64,000 nucleotides of DNA, taken from assembly GCF_036346595.1 (NCBI RefSeq), contig NZ_CP107834.1:5208001-5272000 (forward strand). Direction: 5' to 3'. The notes beneath the pieces are model-generated. The model made no database searches and was not told the origin of the DNA. It saw only the letters and a program-made list of their open reading frames with translations. Positions within the stretch are counted from its first letter, which is position 1; each line of letters opens with the position of its first letter. The DNA is from Streptomyces sp. NBC_00525 (GTDB lineage: Bacteria > Actinomycetota > Actinomycetes > Streptomycetales > Streptomycetaceae). The translations under genes were made by a program, and so were the position numbers. Of the stretch, positions 51,224-59,937 are shown in pieces.

Positions 51224-52276
51224 ATGGTGCGGAAGCCGGAAAGCGACACAGAACAGAAGGAAAGGCGGATCGATCTGAGCCTGCCCCAGGTCGCGGGCAG
51301 TGCGGTCGCGGCGGTGGCGGCGGCCGTGGCGGCCTCCCAGCTCGGCGTGTACGGGACGATCGCCGGCGCCGGCGTGATGAGCATCGTGGCCACCTGCGGC
51401 GGCTCCGTCTTCCAGCACTTCTTCCGCCGTACGGGTGAGCAGATACGTGAGGTCACCGTTCAGGTGAAGCACCCCGGACGCGAGGTGACGGTCCACACCC
51501 GCGAGACCGGCGCCCGCCGCCCGGACGACGCGGCCGACCGGGCCCCGGCCGGGATCACCGCACTGCTCGGCCCGGTCGACGACCCCACGACGGTGCTGCG
51601 CCGCACGGACGCGGAAGCGGACCTCGACGCGACGACGGTGCTGCGCCGCGCCGACACGGCGGCGGACCTCGACGCCACGACGGTGCTGCGTCACGTGGAC
51701 GCGCAGGCGGACCGGACGACCGTGCTGCGCCGTCCTCCGGTGGCGCCCGGTCCGGACGAGGAGTTCTCGGCGGCCACCACGCACGGCACCCGGCTGCGGG
51801 GCTGGAAGCGGTCGGCCATCGGCGCGGCCGCCGTGTTCGTCGTCTCGATGGCCGGCATCACCACGTACGAACTGATCTCCGGCGGCGACCTCAGCGGTGG
51901 CCGCGGTACGACCGTGGGTTCCGTCGTACGCGGCGAGCGCGACGCCGGACCCTCGACGCCCGCACCCGCCGACGAGGACACGGACCCCGGCCGGGACACC
52001 ACGGACCGCGCCCCGGACGACCGGGGCACGCCGGCGCCCGGCACCGGCGACCGGGACGCGGGCAGCACCGCCCCGCAGCCCGACCGCGGCGGCGCCCCCA
52101 CCGACGCGGCGACGCCCACGCCCACGCCGACCCCCACCGGCCCGGCGGGCGGCGCGGTCGAACCGACGCCCACCCCCAGCCCCGGCGCCACGGACGACGG
52201 AGGCGAGAGCCCCGCGACCGACCCGGCCACCCCGGACGGCGCACCGGCTCCCGCCGGGCCGGAGACGGCGCAGTGA
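51224..52276 (+). CDS. Membrane protein with four TTVLRR repeats and Pro/Thr-rich tail
   Basis: A 350-residue protein from ATG 51224 (GTG 51188 and TTG 51185 are alternatives). Residues ~23-60 are hydrophobic (Ala-rich helices), followed by a cytosolic part. There TTVLRR occurs at 122-127 and 137-142, TTVLRH at 152-157 and TTVLRR at 165-170, with 15-residue spacing. A second membrane helix lies near 195-215 (SAIGAAAVFVVSMAGITTY), then a Pro/Thr/Asp-rich disordered tail, probably outside. The TT-x-L pattern could suit Ser/Thr kinases and FHA domains. Family unrecognised; convergent with the FAD oxidase gene, seven bases apart. Confidence 0.7.
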   Translation: MVRKPESDTEQKERRIDLSLPQVAGSAVAAVAAAVAASQLGVYGTIAGAGVMSIVATCGGSVFQHFFRRTGEQIREVTVQVKHPGREVTVHTRETGARRPDDAADRAPAGITALLGPVDDPTTVLRRTDAEADLDATTVLRRADTAADLDATTVLRHVDAQADRTTVLRRPPVAPGPDEEFSAATTHGTRLRGWKRSAIGAAAVFVVSMAGITTYELISGGDLSGGRGTTVGSVVRGERDAGPSTPAPADEDTDPGRDTTDRAPDDRGTPAPGTGDRDAGSTAPQPDRGGAPTDAATPTPTPTPTGPAGGAVEPTPTPSPGATDDGGESPATDPATPDGAPAPAGPETAQ

Positions 52277-52283
52277 GCCCGGA

Positions 52284-53606
52284 TCAGTCGCCCAGCACCC
52301 GGCGCAGATAGTCGTTGCCGAACAACCGGTCCGGGTCGAGCCGGTCGCGTACGGCGGTGAACTCGCCGAAGCGCGGGTACACCCCGGCGAGGTACGCGGC
52401 GTCCCGCGTGTTGATCTTGCCCCAGTGCGGGCGGCCCGCGTGGGCGGTCATGATCCGCTCCACGGCCGTGAAGTACGCCTGGTAGGGGGTGCCCCGGTAC
52501 AGGTGGACGGCGATGTACGCGGTCTCCCGGCCCGACGCCGTGGAGAGCGCGATGTCGTCGGCGGGAGCGGTGCGCACCTCCACCGGGAAGCTGATCCGCA
52601 GCGGCGAGCGGTCCACCATGGCCCGCAGTTCGCGCAGCGCCTCCACGGCCGCCTCGCGCGGCAGCGCGTACTCCATCTCCACGAACCGCACCCGGCGCGG
52701 GCTGGTGAACACCTTGTACGGGATGTCGGTGTAGGTGCGGGCCGACAGGGCCCGGCTGGAGAGCTTCGCGATCGAGGGGATCGTGGCGGGCACGGCCCGG
52801 CCCAGCGAGCAGGCGACCTGGAAGACGCCGTTGGACAGCAGCTCGTCGTCGATCCAGCCGCTGACGCGGCCGGGCGGGGCGGCGGGACCGGCGCTGCGGT
52901 TGTTCCGCTTGGTGTTGCAGTTCCCGGTGTGCGGGAACCAGTAGAATTCGAAGTGCTCGTTCTCGGTCACGAGCCGGTCGAAGTCGGACGTCACCCGGTC
53001 GAAGCTCATCGGCTCCTCGCGGGCGGTCAGCAGGAAGACCGGCTCCACGGCGAAGGTGATGGCGGTGATGACCCCGAGGGCGCCGAGCCCGATCCGGGCC
53101 ACCGCGAACACGTCCGGGTTCTCCGTCTCCGAACAGGTCAGCACCGTGCCGTCGGCGGTGACCAGCTCCAGGGCGCGTATCTGCGCCGATATGGACGCCG
53201 AGTCACGGCCGGTGCCGTGCGTGCCGGTGGAGGTGGCCCCGGCGACCGTCTGCTCCATGATGTCGCCCATGTTGGTGAGCGAGAGGCCCTCGCGGGCCAG
53301 TGCGGTGTTGAGCCGCTTCAGCGGGGTGCCCGCCTCGACGGTCACCGTCATCGCCGCGCGGTCGATCTTCCGGATGCCCGTCAGCAGATCGGGCCGGATC
53401 AGCACCCCGTCGGTGGCCGCGGTCGCGGTGAACGAGTGGCCGGTGCCGGCCGGCTTCACCCGCAGCCCGTCCTCGGACGCCCGGCGCAGCACGTCGGCCA
53501 GCTCGTCGACGGAGGCGGGGGACACGGTCCTGGCCGGCCGGGCGGTGACGTTCCCCGCCCAGTTGCGCCACGGGCCCGTCGCCGTCCGTGCGTAGGTCTC
53601 GGTCAT
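52284..53606 (-). CDS. FAD-dependent D-arabinono-1,4-lactone oxidase-like protein
   Basis: A 440-residue flavoprotein of the aldonolactone oxidase/VAO type. The PCMH FAD-binding domain is at ~18-190: [11 protein letters not shown] and [14 protein letters not shown] contact FAD; the ALO domain (~200-440) ends with [20 protein letters not shown], whose HWGK segment is typical. It should oxidise a sugar lactone or alditol with oxygen. The histidine of the N-terminal loop that carries covalent FAD in alditol oxidases appears as GHSFT. ATG 53606 has GGGGAAG close upstream; GTG 53639 is an alternative. Confidence 0.9.
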   Translation of the reverse strand: MTETYARTATGPWRNWAGNVTARPARTVSPASVDELADVLRRASEDGLRVKPAGTGHSFTATAATDGVLIRPDLLTGIRKIDRAAMTVTVEAGTPLKRLNTALAREGLSLTNMGDIMEQTVAGATSTGTHGTGRDSASISAQIRALELVTADGTVLTCSETENPDVFAVARIGLGALGVITAITFAVEPVFLLTAREEPMSFDRVTSDFDRLVTENEHFEFYWFPHTGNCNTKRNNRSAGPAAPPGRVSGWIDDELLSNGVFQVACSLGRAVPATIPSIAKLSSRALSARTYTDIPYKVFTSPRRVRFVEMEYALPREAAVEALRELRAMVDRSPLRISFPVEVRTAPADDIALSTASGRETAYIAVHLYRGTPYQAYFTAVERIMTAHAGRPHWGKINTRDAAYLAGVYPRFGEFTAVRDRLDPDRLFGNDYLRRVLGD

Positions 53607-53817
53607 CTTCCCCGCGCCCTTCCCTAGGAACCGGCCCACCCAGCCGGTGCTTCCCCCGGACGGAGACCACGGGGTTACCGGCCGGTTGGAGGGGGATCAT
53701 ACTCACGGCCCCCGCATATGCATCCACCCCTCCCGAGGCCCGTGCGGAGCCCGGCCGCGCGCCCCGGCCCGGATGTCGGTGGGAACGGTCCCCGGCGCGG
53801 GTGGCAGGATCGACGTC

Positions 53818-54945
53818 ATGTCCGATCTGCGCGATCCCGCCCCCTACGACGCCCTGCTCCTGCTCTCCTTCGGCGGCCCCGAAGGCCCGGACGACGTGGT
53901 CCCGTTCCTCGCGAACGTGACCCGCGGCCGGGGCATCCCCGAGGAACGGCTCAAGGAGGTCGGCAAGCACTACTTCCTGTTCGGCGGCGTCAGCCCGATC
54001 AACGCCCAGAACAGGGCCCTGCTCGACGCACTGCGCGAGGACTTCTCCGCGCACGGACTCGACCTGCCGGTGTACTGGGGCAACCGCAACTGGGCCCCGT
54101 ACCTCACCGACACCCTGCGCGAGATGGTCGGGGACGGCCACCGCCGCATCGCCGTCCTGGCCACCAGCGCCTACGCCTCCTACTCCGGCTGCCGGCAGTA
54201 CCGCGAGAACCTCGCCGACTCACTGGCCGCCCTGGAGGCCGAGGGTCTTCCCGTCCCGCGCGTGGACAAACTCCGGCACTACTTCAACCACCCCGGCTTC
54301 GTGGAGCCCATGGTGGAGGGTGTCCTCGCCTCGCTGGCGGAGCTGCCCGAGGAGGTGCGCCCGGACGCGCACCTGGCCTTCACCACGCACTCCATCCCGC
54401 TCTCCGCCGCCGACACCTCCGGCCCGGTCGAGGCGCACGGGGACGGCGGCGCCTATGTCGCCGAGCACCTCGACGTGGCCCGGCTGATCGTGGACGCGGT
54501 GCGCGAGCGGACCGGGGTGGCCCACCCCTGGCGGCTCGTCTACCAGTCGCGCAGCGGCGCTCCGCACATCCCGTGGCTGGAGCCCGACATCTGCGACCAC
54601 CTCGAAGCCCTCCACGGCGACGGGGTGCCCGCCGTCGTGATGGCACCCATCGGCTTTGTCTCGGACCACATGGAGGTCCTGTACGACCTCGACACCGAGG
54701 CCACCGCCAAGGCCGCCGAGCTGGGACTGCCGGTACGCCGCTCCGCCACCGTGGGCGCCGACCCCCGGTTCGCCGCCGCCGTGCGCGACCTCGTCCTGGA
54801 GCGGGCCGCCGCCGAGCGGGGCCTCGAACCAGGGCGGTGCGCCCTCGGGACGCTAGGCGCGAGCCACGACCTGTGCCCGGTGGGTTGCTGCCCGGCCAGG
54901 GCCCCGAAGCCCGCCGCCGCGGGCGCCGACAGCCCCTACGTGTGA
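53818..54945 (+). CDS. hemH: Ferrochelatase (coproporphyrin type)
   Basis: A 375-residue ferrochelatase that inserts iron into the porphyrin ring. [20 protein letters not shown] at the N-terminus, catalytic His in [12 protein letters not shown], and Glu in [11 protein letters not shown] are typical. SGCRQY in the middle and CPVGCCP near the C-terminus provide the Cys ligands of the [2Fe-2S] cluster seen in actinobacterial enzymes. Actinobacteria use the coproporphyrin pathway, so the substrate is probably coproporphyrin III (name cpfC would also fit). CAGGAT seven bases upstream of the ATG may give a leaderless mRNA. The next gene is 48 bases downstream. Confidence 0.94.
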   Translation: MSDLRDPAPYDALLLLSFGGPEGPDDVVPFLANVTRGRGIPEERLKEVGKHYFLFGGVSPINAQNRALLDALREDFSAHGLDLPVYWGNRNWAPYLTDTLREMVGDGHRRIAVLATSAYASYSGCRQYRENLADSLAALEAEGLPVPRVDKLRHYFNHPGFVEPMVEGVLASLAELPEEVRPDAHLAFTTHSIPLSAADTSGPVEAHGDGGAYVAEHLDVARLIVDAVRERTGVAHPWRLVYQSRSGAPHIPWLEPDICDHLEALHGDGVPAVVMAPIGFVSDHMEVLYDLDTEATAKAAELGLPVRRSATVGADPRFAAAVRDLVLERAAAERGLEPGRCALGTLGASHDLCPVGCCPARAPKPAAAGADSPYV

Positions 54946-54993
54946 GCCCTCGCCCTTCCCCGTCCGTCCCCTCTCAACCTCCCAGGGAGCGCC

Positions 54994-55824
54994 GTGACCA
55001 GATTTGAACACTCAGTGGACACCCTGCTCGAACTCGCCATGGAAGCCGCGGAACTCGCCGGCCGGCTGCTGCGCGACGGGCGTCCGGCGGGCCTGGGGGT
55101 GGCCGCGACCAAGTCCAGCCCGGTCGACGTCGTCACCGAGATGGACATCGCCGCCGAGAAGCTGATCACCGAGTACCTGATCGACCTCCGCCCGTACGAC
55201 AGCTTCCTCGGCGAGGAGGGCGGCACGACCGCCGAGGGCCGCAGCGGTGTGCGCTGGGTCATCGACCCGCTCGACGGCACGGTGAACTACCTCTACGGAC
55301 TGCCGTCCTGGTCCGTGTCCATCGGCGTCGAGATGTACGGCGAGCGGGTCGCCGGTGTGGTGGAGGTCCCGATGCGCGGCGAGACGTACTTCGCGCGCCG
55401 GGACCACGGCGCCTTCGTCACCGGCGGCCAGTACGGCGAGGAGAAGGTCCGGCTGCGATGCCGGGAGGCGGCCCCGCTCGCCGAGTCCCTGGTGTCCACC
55501 GGTTTCAACTACGTCGCGGACGTCCGGGCCCACCAGGCCGCGGTGGCCCGCGAGCTGATTCCGCAGGTCCGGGACATCCGGCGCGGCGGGTCCGCCGCGA
55601 TCGACCTGTGCGACGTGGCCGCGGGTCGGCTCGACGCCTACTTCGAGCGCGGTCTGCACCCGTGGGACCTGTGCGCGGGGGAGGTCATCGCACGCGAGGC
55701 GGGCGCCCTCACCGGCGGGCGCCCCGGCCGGCCGGCGGACGGCGAGCTGACGGTGGCCGCGCCGCCCGGCGTCTTCGAACCGCTCCAGGCCCTCCTGGAG
55801 GAGCTGGGAGCCTGGCACGACTGA
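54994..55824 (+). CDS. Inositol monophosphatase family protein
   Basis: A 276-residue magnesium-dependent phosphatase. Metal ligands come from GEEGGT (Glu), WVIDPLDGTVNY (Asp-x-x-Asp) and HPWDLCAGEVIAREAGA (Asp). It should dephosphorylate inositol phosphate or a related sugar phosphate; actinobacteria use inositol for mycothiol and phosphatidylinositol. SuhB-like and histidinol-phosphate phosphatases share the fold, so the substrate is uncertain. GTG 54994 has GGGAG upstream. It follows hemH closely and ends at a hairpin. Confidence 0.92.
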   Translation: MTRFEHSVDTLLELAMEAAELAGRLLRDGRPAGLGVAATKSSPVDVVTEMDIAAEKLITEYLIDLRPYDSFLGEEGGTTAEGRSGVRWVIDPLDGTVNYLYGLPSWSVSIGVEMYGERVAGVVEVPMRGETYFARRDHGAFVTGGQYGEEKVRLRCREAAPLAESLVSTGFNYVADVRAHQAAVARELIPQVRDIRRGGSAAIDLCDVAAGRLDAYFERGLHPWDLCAGEVIAREAGALTGGRPGRPADGELTVAAPPGVFEPLQALLEELGAWHD

Positions 55825-55865
55825 CGGGGCACCCCAGACCCCTCCCGGCCCCTGTCCGGGCAGCA

Positions 55866-55907
55866 CAAGGGCCCCGTAGCCGCCGTACGGCAGCTTCGGG
55901 GCCCTTG
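55866..55907. terminator. Terminator between convergent genes
   Basis: CAAGGGCCCCG (55866-55876) pairs with CGGGGCCCTTG (55897-55907), 20-base loop, between the phosphatase gene and the small protein gene. Confidence 0.75.
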
Positions 55908-55937
55908 CGGAACAGCAGGCTGTTCGTCCTGAACGGT

Positions 55938-56114
55938 TCAGGCGTTCGTTGTCGTGCCGAGGCGCACACCGTGCTCGGCGGCGAGTCGATGAAGGTCGTC
56001 GAGTTCGCTCTGCTCGACGTCGGCGAGGAAGTGGTCGCCCGTCTCGCGGGCCCGGGTGAGGTCGTCCTCGGTGGTCTTGATGCGGTGCAGCAGACCTGCG
56101 GTGAAAGCGTCCAT
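55938..56114 (-). CDS. Small helical conserved hypothetical protein
   Basis: Encodes 58 residues: MDAFTAGLLHRIKTTEDDLT, then an acidic helix HFLADVEQSELDDLHRLAAEHGV. It reads as two amphipathic helices of a possible coiled-coil hairpin. ATG 56114 has GAGGGGG upstream and is preferred over ATG 56129. It is divergent from cutR. Function unknown; its size and charge would suit an adaptor. Confidence 0.7.
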   Translation of the reverse strand: MDAFTAGLLHRIKTTEDDLTRARETGDHFLADVEQSELDDLHRLAAEHGVRLGTTTNA

Positions 56115-56498
56115 GAAGCGCCCCCTCATCGTGGGTGGGTGGCACGGGGGTGTGCCCAGGGTTTCCCTCCGCCGAAGCGGTAGGGCGGGTGATCACGCAC
56201 TCTCCGGAAGACGGAGGGGCCTGTGACAACGCCACATGGGAAGACGTGATCGAGGGTGTGAATTCGTCCTCCCCAGCAGCGGGCCCGGAGAAACCTCAAC
56301 TGGCCCGAAAAACCCGTGGCTTCCCCGAAGCCGCAGGTCGGACCGCACCGTCTTACCGCCGGTTTATGCGGGATACGGGCAGGATGGAGCCGTACGGGGT
56401 GTGCCCGGACCTGCCCGCCGCGCGGGCCGGCCGGGCCCCTTCCGGGTGCCCGGAGCCCCGGTGGAGATGGTTTGCGAAGTTCTAGGGAAGGAAGCGCC
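56115..56498. other. Divergent intergenic region upstream of cutR
   Basis: 384 bases between the small helical gene and cutR. I see no gene or RNA. CAGGAT near 56389 and the purine run GGGAAGGAAG just before cutR are the only recognisable signals. CutR binding sites cannot be picked by eye. Confidence 0.35.
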
Positions 56499-57152
56499 GT
56501 GCGCGTACTCGTCGTGGAGGACGAGCAGCTGCTCGCCGATGCGGTGGCCACCGGATTGCGCCGCGAGGCCATGGCCGTCGATGTCGTGTACGACGGGGCC
56601 GCTGCCGTGGAGCGCATCGAGGTCAACGACTACGACGTCGTCGTGCTCGACCGCGACCTGCCCCTGGTCCACGGCGACGACGTGTGCCGCCGGATCGTCG
56701 AGCTGGGTGTGCCCACCCGGGTGCTCATGCTCACCGCGTCCGGGGACGTCAGCGACCGCGTGGAGGGCCTGGAGCTGGGCGCCGACGACTACCTGCCCAA
56801 GCCCTTCGCGTTCAGCGAGCTGACCGCACGGGTACGGGCGCTGGGCCGGCGTACGACCGTCGCCCTGCCGCCCGTCCTGGAACGGGCCGGGATCAAGCTC
56901 GACCCCAACCGCCGCGAGGTGTTCCGGGACGGCCAGGAGATCCAGCTCGCGCCCAAGGAGTTCGCCGTCCTGGAGGTCCTGATGCGCAGCGAGGGGGCCG
57001 TCGTCTCCGCCGAGCAGCTGCTGGAGAAGGCGTGGGACGAGAACACCGACCCGTTCACCAATGTCGTCCGGGTGACCGTCATGACCCTGCGCCGCAAACT
57101 CGGCGAGCCCCCGGTGATCGTCACCGTGCCCGGCTCCGGATACCGGATCTGA
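56499..57152 (+). CDS. cutR: Response regulator CutR (OmpR/PhoB family)
   Basis: A 217-residue regulator, the length known for CutR. Receiver domain with Glu7/Asp8, phospho-acceptor Asp51 (VVLDRDLPLVHGDD) and Lys in YLPKPFAF; C-terminal winged helix (~125-217: REVFRDGQEIQLAPKEFAVL and VVRVTVMTLRRKLGE). CutRS was first found in S. lividans as a repressor of actinorhodin synthesis and is now linked to secretion/redox stress. GTG 56499 has GGGAAGGAAG upstream. The kinase gene cutS starts six bases after the stop. The name rests on the position among DUF4193, dut and hemH and on the fit of both proteins. Confidence 0.9.
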   Translation: MRVLVVEDEQLLADAVATGLRREAMAVDVVYDGAAAVERIEVNDYDVVVLDRDLPLVHGDDVCRRIVELGVPTRVLMLTASGDVSDRVEGLELGADDYLPKPFAFSELTARVRALGRRTTVALPPVLERAGIKLDPNRREVFRDGQEIQLAPKEFAVLEVLMRSEGAVVSAEQLLEKAWDENTDPFTNVVRVTVMTLRRKLGEPPVIVTVPGSGYRI

Positions 57153-57157
57153 GACCG

Positions 57158-58390
57158 GTGCCCCCCGTACCGCCGCCCGTTTCGGCGCCCCCGAAACCCA
57201 CCTGGGACCCCAAGCAGCCGGAGCCCCCGTACCCCTGGCTGCGCCCGACCATCCGGATACGGCTCACCCTGCTGTACGGCGGGATGTTCCTGATCGCGGG
57301 CATCCTGCTGCTGTCGATCATCTACATGCTGGCCGCCCAGGCCATGCACGTGGGCAGTGACCTGCCGTTCAAGATCGTCAGCGGCAAGGTGACCAGCGAG
57401 GTCTGCTACCTGCCGCAGAACGCCTCCGCCGACGACTTCAACGCCGCGGTGAACACCTGTGTCAACCATCAGCGCAAGGAGGCGCTGGACACCCTGCTCA
57501 ACCGGTCGCTGCTCGCCCTGGTGGGCCTGAGCGTCATCGCCTTCGCCTTCGGCTACGCCATGGCGGGCCGGGTCCTCTCGCCGCTGGGCCGGATCACCCG
57601 GATCGCCCGCCGGGTGGCCGGCACCGACCTGTCCCGGCGCATCGAGCTGGACGGGCCCGACGACGAGCTGAAGGAGCTGGCCGACACCTTCGACGACATG
57701 CTGGACCGCCTGGAGCGGGCCTTCACCGCGCAGCAGCGGTTCGTGGGCAACGCGTCGCACGAGCTGCGCACCCCGCTCGCCATCAACCGCACCCTGCTGG
57801 AGGTCCACCTCTCCGACCCCCAGGCGCCGCCCGAGCTCCAGCAGCTGGGCAAGACGCTGCTGGCCACCAACGAGCGCAGCGAGCAACTGGTGGAGGGCCT
57901 GCTGCTGCTCGCCCGCAGCGACAACCAGATCATCGAGCGCAAGCCCGTGGACCTCGCCGAGGTCGCGTCGCGGGCCATGGACCAGGCGCGCGGGGAGGCC
58001 GAGACCAAGGGCGTGGAGATGCGCGAGGAACTGGCGCCGGCGGTCGTCCAGGGCAACGGCGTCCTGCTGGAGCGCATCGCGCTGAACCTCGTGCAGAACG
58101 CCGTACGGTACAACGTGCCGGAGGACGGCTGGGTGGCCGTGAGTACGGAGCTGCTGCCCGGCCAGGCGGTGCTCGTCGTCTCGAACACGGGGCCGGTGGT
58201 GCCCGCCTACGAGATCGACAACCTCTTCGAGCCGTTCAGACGGCTGCGTACGGAGCGGACGGGCAGCGACAAGGGGGTCGGGCTCGGACTGTCGATCGCG
58301 CGGTCCGTGGCCCGCGCCCACGGCGGCCGGATCATCGCGGAACCACGTGAAGGCGGTGGACTTGTGATGCGTGTCTCACTGCCCGTCTGA
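57158..58390 (+). CDS. cutS: Sensor histidine kinase CutS
   Basis: Encodes 410 residues from GTG 57158. A Pro-rich cytosolic N-terminus (1-30), membrane helix ~35-60, an extracellular loop (~61-112), second helix ~115-138, HAMP (~140-195), HisKA with phospho-His in FVGNASHELRTPL, and HATPase_c (LNLVQNAVRYN, GVGLGLSIARS). The loop holds exactly two cysteines, Cys83 and Cys101, well placed for a disulfide; I recall a report linking CutS to extracellular redox/disulfide state. It should phosphorylate CutR. A hairpin overlaps its stop. Confidence 0.9.
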   Translation: MPPVPPPVSAPPKPTWDPKQPEPPYPWLRPTIRIRLTLLYGGMFLIAGILLLSIIYMLAAQAMHVGSDLPFKIVSGKVTSEVCYLPQNASADDFNAAVNTCVNHQRKEALDTLLNRSLLALVGLSVIAFAFGYAMAGRVLSPLGRITRIARRVAGTDLSRRIELDGPDDELKELADTFDDMLDRLERAFTAQQRFVGNASHELRTPLAINRTLLEVHLSDPQAPPELQQLGKTLLATNERSEQLVEGLLLLARSDNQIIERKPVDLAEVASRAMDQARGEAETKGVEMREELAPAVVQGNGVLLERIALNLVQNAVRYNVPEDGWVAVSTELLPGQAVLVVSNTGPVVPAYEIDNLFEPFRRLRTERTGSDKGVGLGLSIARSVARAHGGRIIAEPREGGGLVMRVSLPV

Positions 58391-58403
58391 TCGGGCAGAC
58401 GGG
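58382..58403 (+). terminator. Hairpin overlapping the cutS stop codon
   Basis: CCCGTCTG (58382-58389) with CAGACGGG (58396-58403), six-base loop, followed after a few bases by an AT-rich stretch with six T in a row (58422-58431). This resembles a factor-independent terminator. Confidence 0.65.
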
Positions 58404-58796
58404 GCGGTTTACGCACTGATTATTTTTTGTTCGCTTTGAGCGGAATTTTCGGGACCTGCTCTCGAAGAGTTCGTGTGTGATCGATCACATGAGCGAACAT
58501 GCCCTCCTCTACGCTCGGTGACCGGGGAACTCGCCGGAAACCCGGCGAAACCCCAGGTTTTCAGGGGTGGGTATTACGGGAAGTACACGGGGTGGTGCCT
58601 GTCGAAGGTGCCGCCGGGACCGTGTACGGTCCCCATCGCCACCCAAGCCGATCACTCTCGAGCGGTCCTTTTGGGTGTCGATTGAGTAACAGACCTTGAT
58701 GTGAGGCAAAATCTCCGCCTCGGGTCGGGCACAAGTCCGGCCTCTCATGCGTTACGAGCGCTGAGACACCGCAGACACCCAGAGGGGGAGAGCGAC
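58391..58796 (+). other. Long structured leader/intergenic region before the DUF4193 gene
   Basis: 406 bases without an ORF of interest. From left: AT-rich patch (58410-58450); perfect palindrome TGTGATCGATCACA (58476-58489), close to CRP-type half-sites; hairpins TCGCCGG/CCGGCGA (58531-58548), ACCCC/GGGGT (58550-58567) and GGGACCGT/ACGGTCCC (58616-58633). A cluster of stable hairpins suggests a structured mRNA leader or small RNA, but I recognise no family. Confidence 0.45.
58476..58489. promoter_or_regulatory. 14-bp palindrome TGTGATCGATCACA
   Basis: Contains GTG-N6-CAC, a spacing seen in actinobacterial Crp sites. It lies 308 bases before the DUF4193 gene, just where a promoter for a long leader could start. 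Confidence 0.4.
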
Positions 58797-59093
58797 ATGG
58801 CAACGGATTACGACACCCCACGCAAGACCGACGACGACGTCGATCAGGACAGCCTTGAGGAACTGAAGGCGCGCCGGAGCGACAAGACGGCGTCCGCCGT
58901 CGACGTCGACGAGTTCGACGCGGCGGAGGGCCTCGAGCTCCCCGGCGCGGACCTGTCCAACGAGGAGCTGGCTGTACGGGTCCTGCCCAAGCAGGCCGAT
59001 GAGTTCACCTGCATGAGCTGCTTCCTCGTGCACCACCGCAGCCAGCTGGCCCGCGAGAAGAACGGTCAGCCCATCTGCCGCGACTGCGACTGA
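58797..59093 (+). CDS. DUF4193 zinc-ribbon protein
   Basis: A 98-residue acidic protein: MATDYDTPRKTDDDVDQDSL is the characteristic start, and the C-terminus FTCMSCFLVHHRSQLA then CRDCD holds two CxxC pairs for one zinc. The N-terminal half is disordered and Asp/Glu-rich. Highly conserved in Streptomyces and mycobacteria, function unknown; the zinc ribbon and acidic tail would suit RNA polymerase or nucleic-acid association. ATG 58797 has GGGGGAGAG upstream. Confidence 0.9.
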   Translation: MATDYDTPRKTDDDVDQDSLEELKARRSDKTASAVDVDEFDAAEGLELPGADLSNEELAVRVLPKQADEFTCMSCFLVHHRSQLAREKNGQPICRDCD

Positions 59094-59106
59094 GGTCCGG
59101 TCGGCC

Positions 59107-59484
59107 GTGGCAGGGGACACACCGTTCCGCAAGCGGCGCCCGGACGGACGGAGGAACGAGCGGGGCCCGTGGGCCTCGCTCGAAGCAGCCGGAGTAGCAA
59201 GGGAGGCGGCCCGCGAGGCTGCCTCGGCCGGTGGTACGGCCGACAGGGCCGGACACACCGGCAGGACGGAGCCCGTGACCGGGGCAGGCCGTCCGGATTC
59301 AGTGAAACGGGGAGTACGCCAGGGCGGGGAGAGCGCCGGTGCGGCGATCGGTCGAATCCACGACCCGGTCGTCCATGTCGCTCCCCGCGTCCCTGCGCGC
59401 GATCTCGCCTTGCAGACCTTTCAGGCCCGGACCGCCGTGTCCAGGGCCGCCACCAGCGCCTGCGGGTCACGCGTGGAGAGATAG
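59107..59484 (+). CDS. Possible small hypothetical protein (uncertain)
   Basis: An open frame of 125 codons from GTG 59107, 14 bases after the DUF4193 gene. The first ~45 codons (FRKRRPDGRRNERGPWASLE and the following Ala/Glu helix) have coding-like composition, but third-position GC falls later and the frame overlaps the 3' end of the convergent DUF3093 gene by 64 bases. There is no ribosome-binding site of note. It is either a small real gene with a different end or chance. Confidence 0.3.
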   Translation: MAGDTPFRKRRPDGRRNERGPWASLEAAGVAREAAREAASAGGTADRAGHTGRTEPVTGAGRPDSVKRGVRQGGESAGAAIGRIHDPVVHVAPRVPARDLALQTFQARTAVSRAATSACGSRVER

Positions 59485-59879
59485 ACGTACGGGGTCGCGT
59501 CCTGCGGGTCGGTGACCTCCACCCGCACCGCCGTGGGGATGTAGCTGCGCAGCAGCATGAACGCCCTCGGGTCCGCCTTGTGCGTGCGCCAGGCGCGCGC
59601 CTCCTCGGCGTCCAGCACCGTGGCCTCCCCGAGTGCCGACACCGGAATCCGCGCGTCCCCGGCGACCAGCGCACCCGCCACCACCCGGATGCGGGCGGAG
59701 CCGTACGCGCTGACCGCCACGGCCGACAGGACCGTGCCGCCGGCGAGGCCGCCGAGCAGCGGAAGGGTGCCCAGCGGCAGCAGCATCAGCGCGCACGCGA
59801 GGCCGATCAGGACGGCGATCAGCCACCACGAACGGGGAGCGGTGAGGCGTTCGTCGAAAGGCTGGGTGGAAGGCTGCAT
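59421..59879 (-). CDS. DUF3093 membrane protein
   Basis: A 152-residue protein with two N-terminal membrane helices (WWLIAVLIGLACALMLLPLG and LLGGLAGGTVLSAVAVSAYG) and a C-terminal beta-rich soluble domain with the conserved TPYVYLSTRDPQALVAAL end that I associate with DUF3093. Function unknown; the gene is near dut in other actinobacteria too. ATG 59879 is 58 bases from the divergent thioesterase start. Confidence 0.87.
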   Translation of the reverse strand: MQPSTQPFDERLTAPRSWWLIAVLIGLACALMLLPLGTLPLLGGLAGGTVLSAVAVSAYGSARIRVVAGALVAGDARIPVSALGEATVLDAEEARAWRTHKADPRAFMLLRSYIPTAVRVEVTDPQDATPYVYLSTRDPQALVAALDTAVRA

Positions 59880-59937
59880 GGCTCCAAGCTTGGCACGGCG
59901 CGACCGGCGGCTACCCGCGCGGGTAAGGTCTGCGCCT

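Noticed and set aside
58476..58489. E. coli-type CRP site
   Set aside because: The spacing of TGTGA and TCACA is four bases, not six, so it is not a standard E. coli CRP box; kept only as a palindrome with possible actinobacterial Crp spacing.
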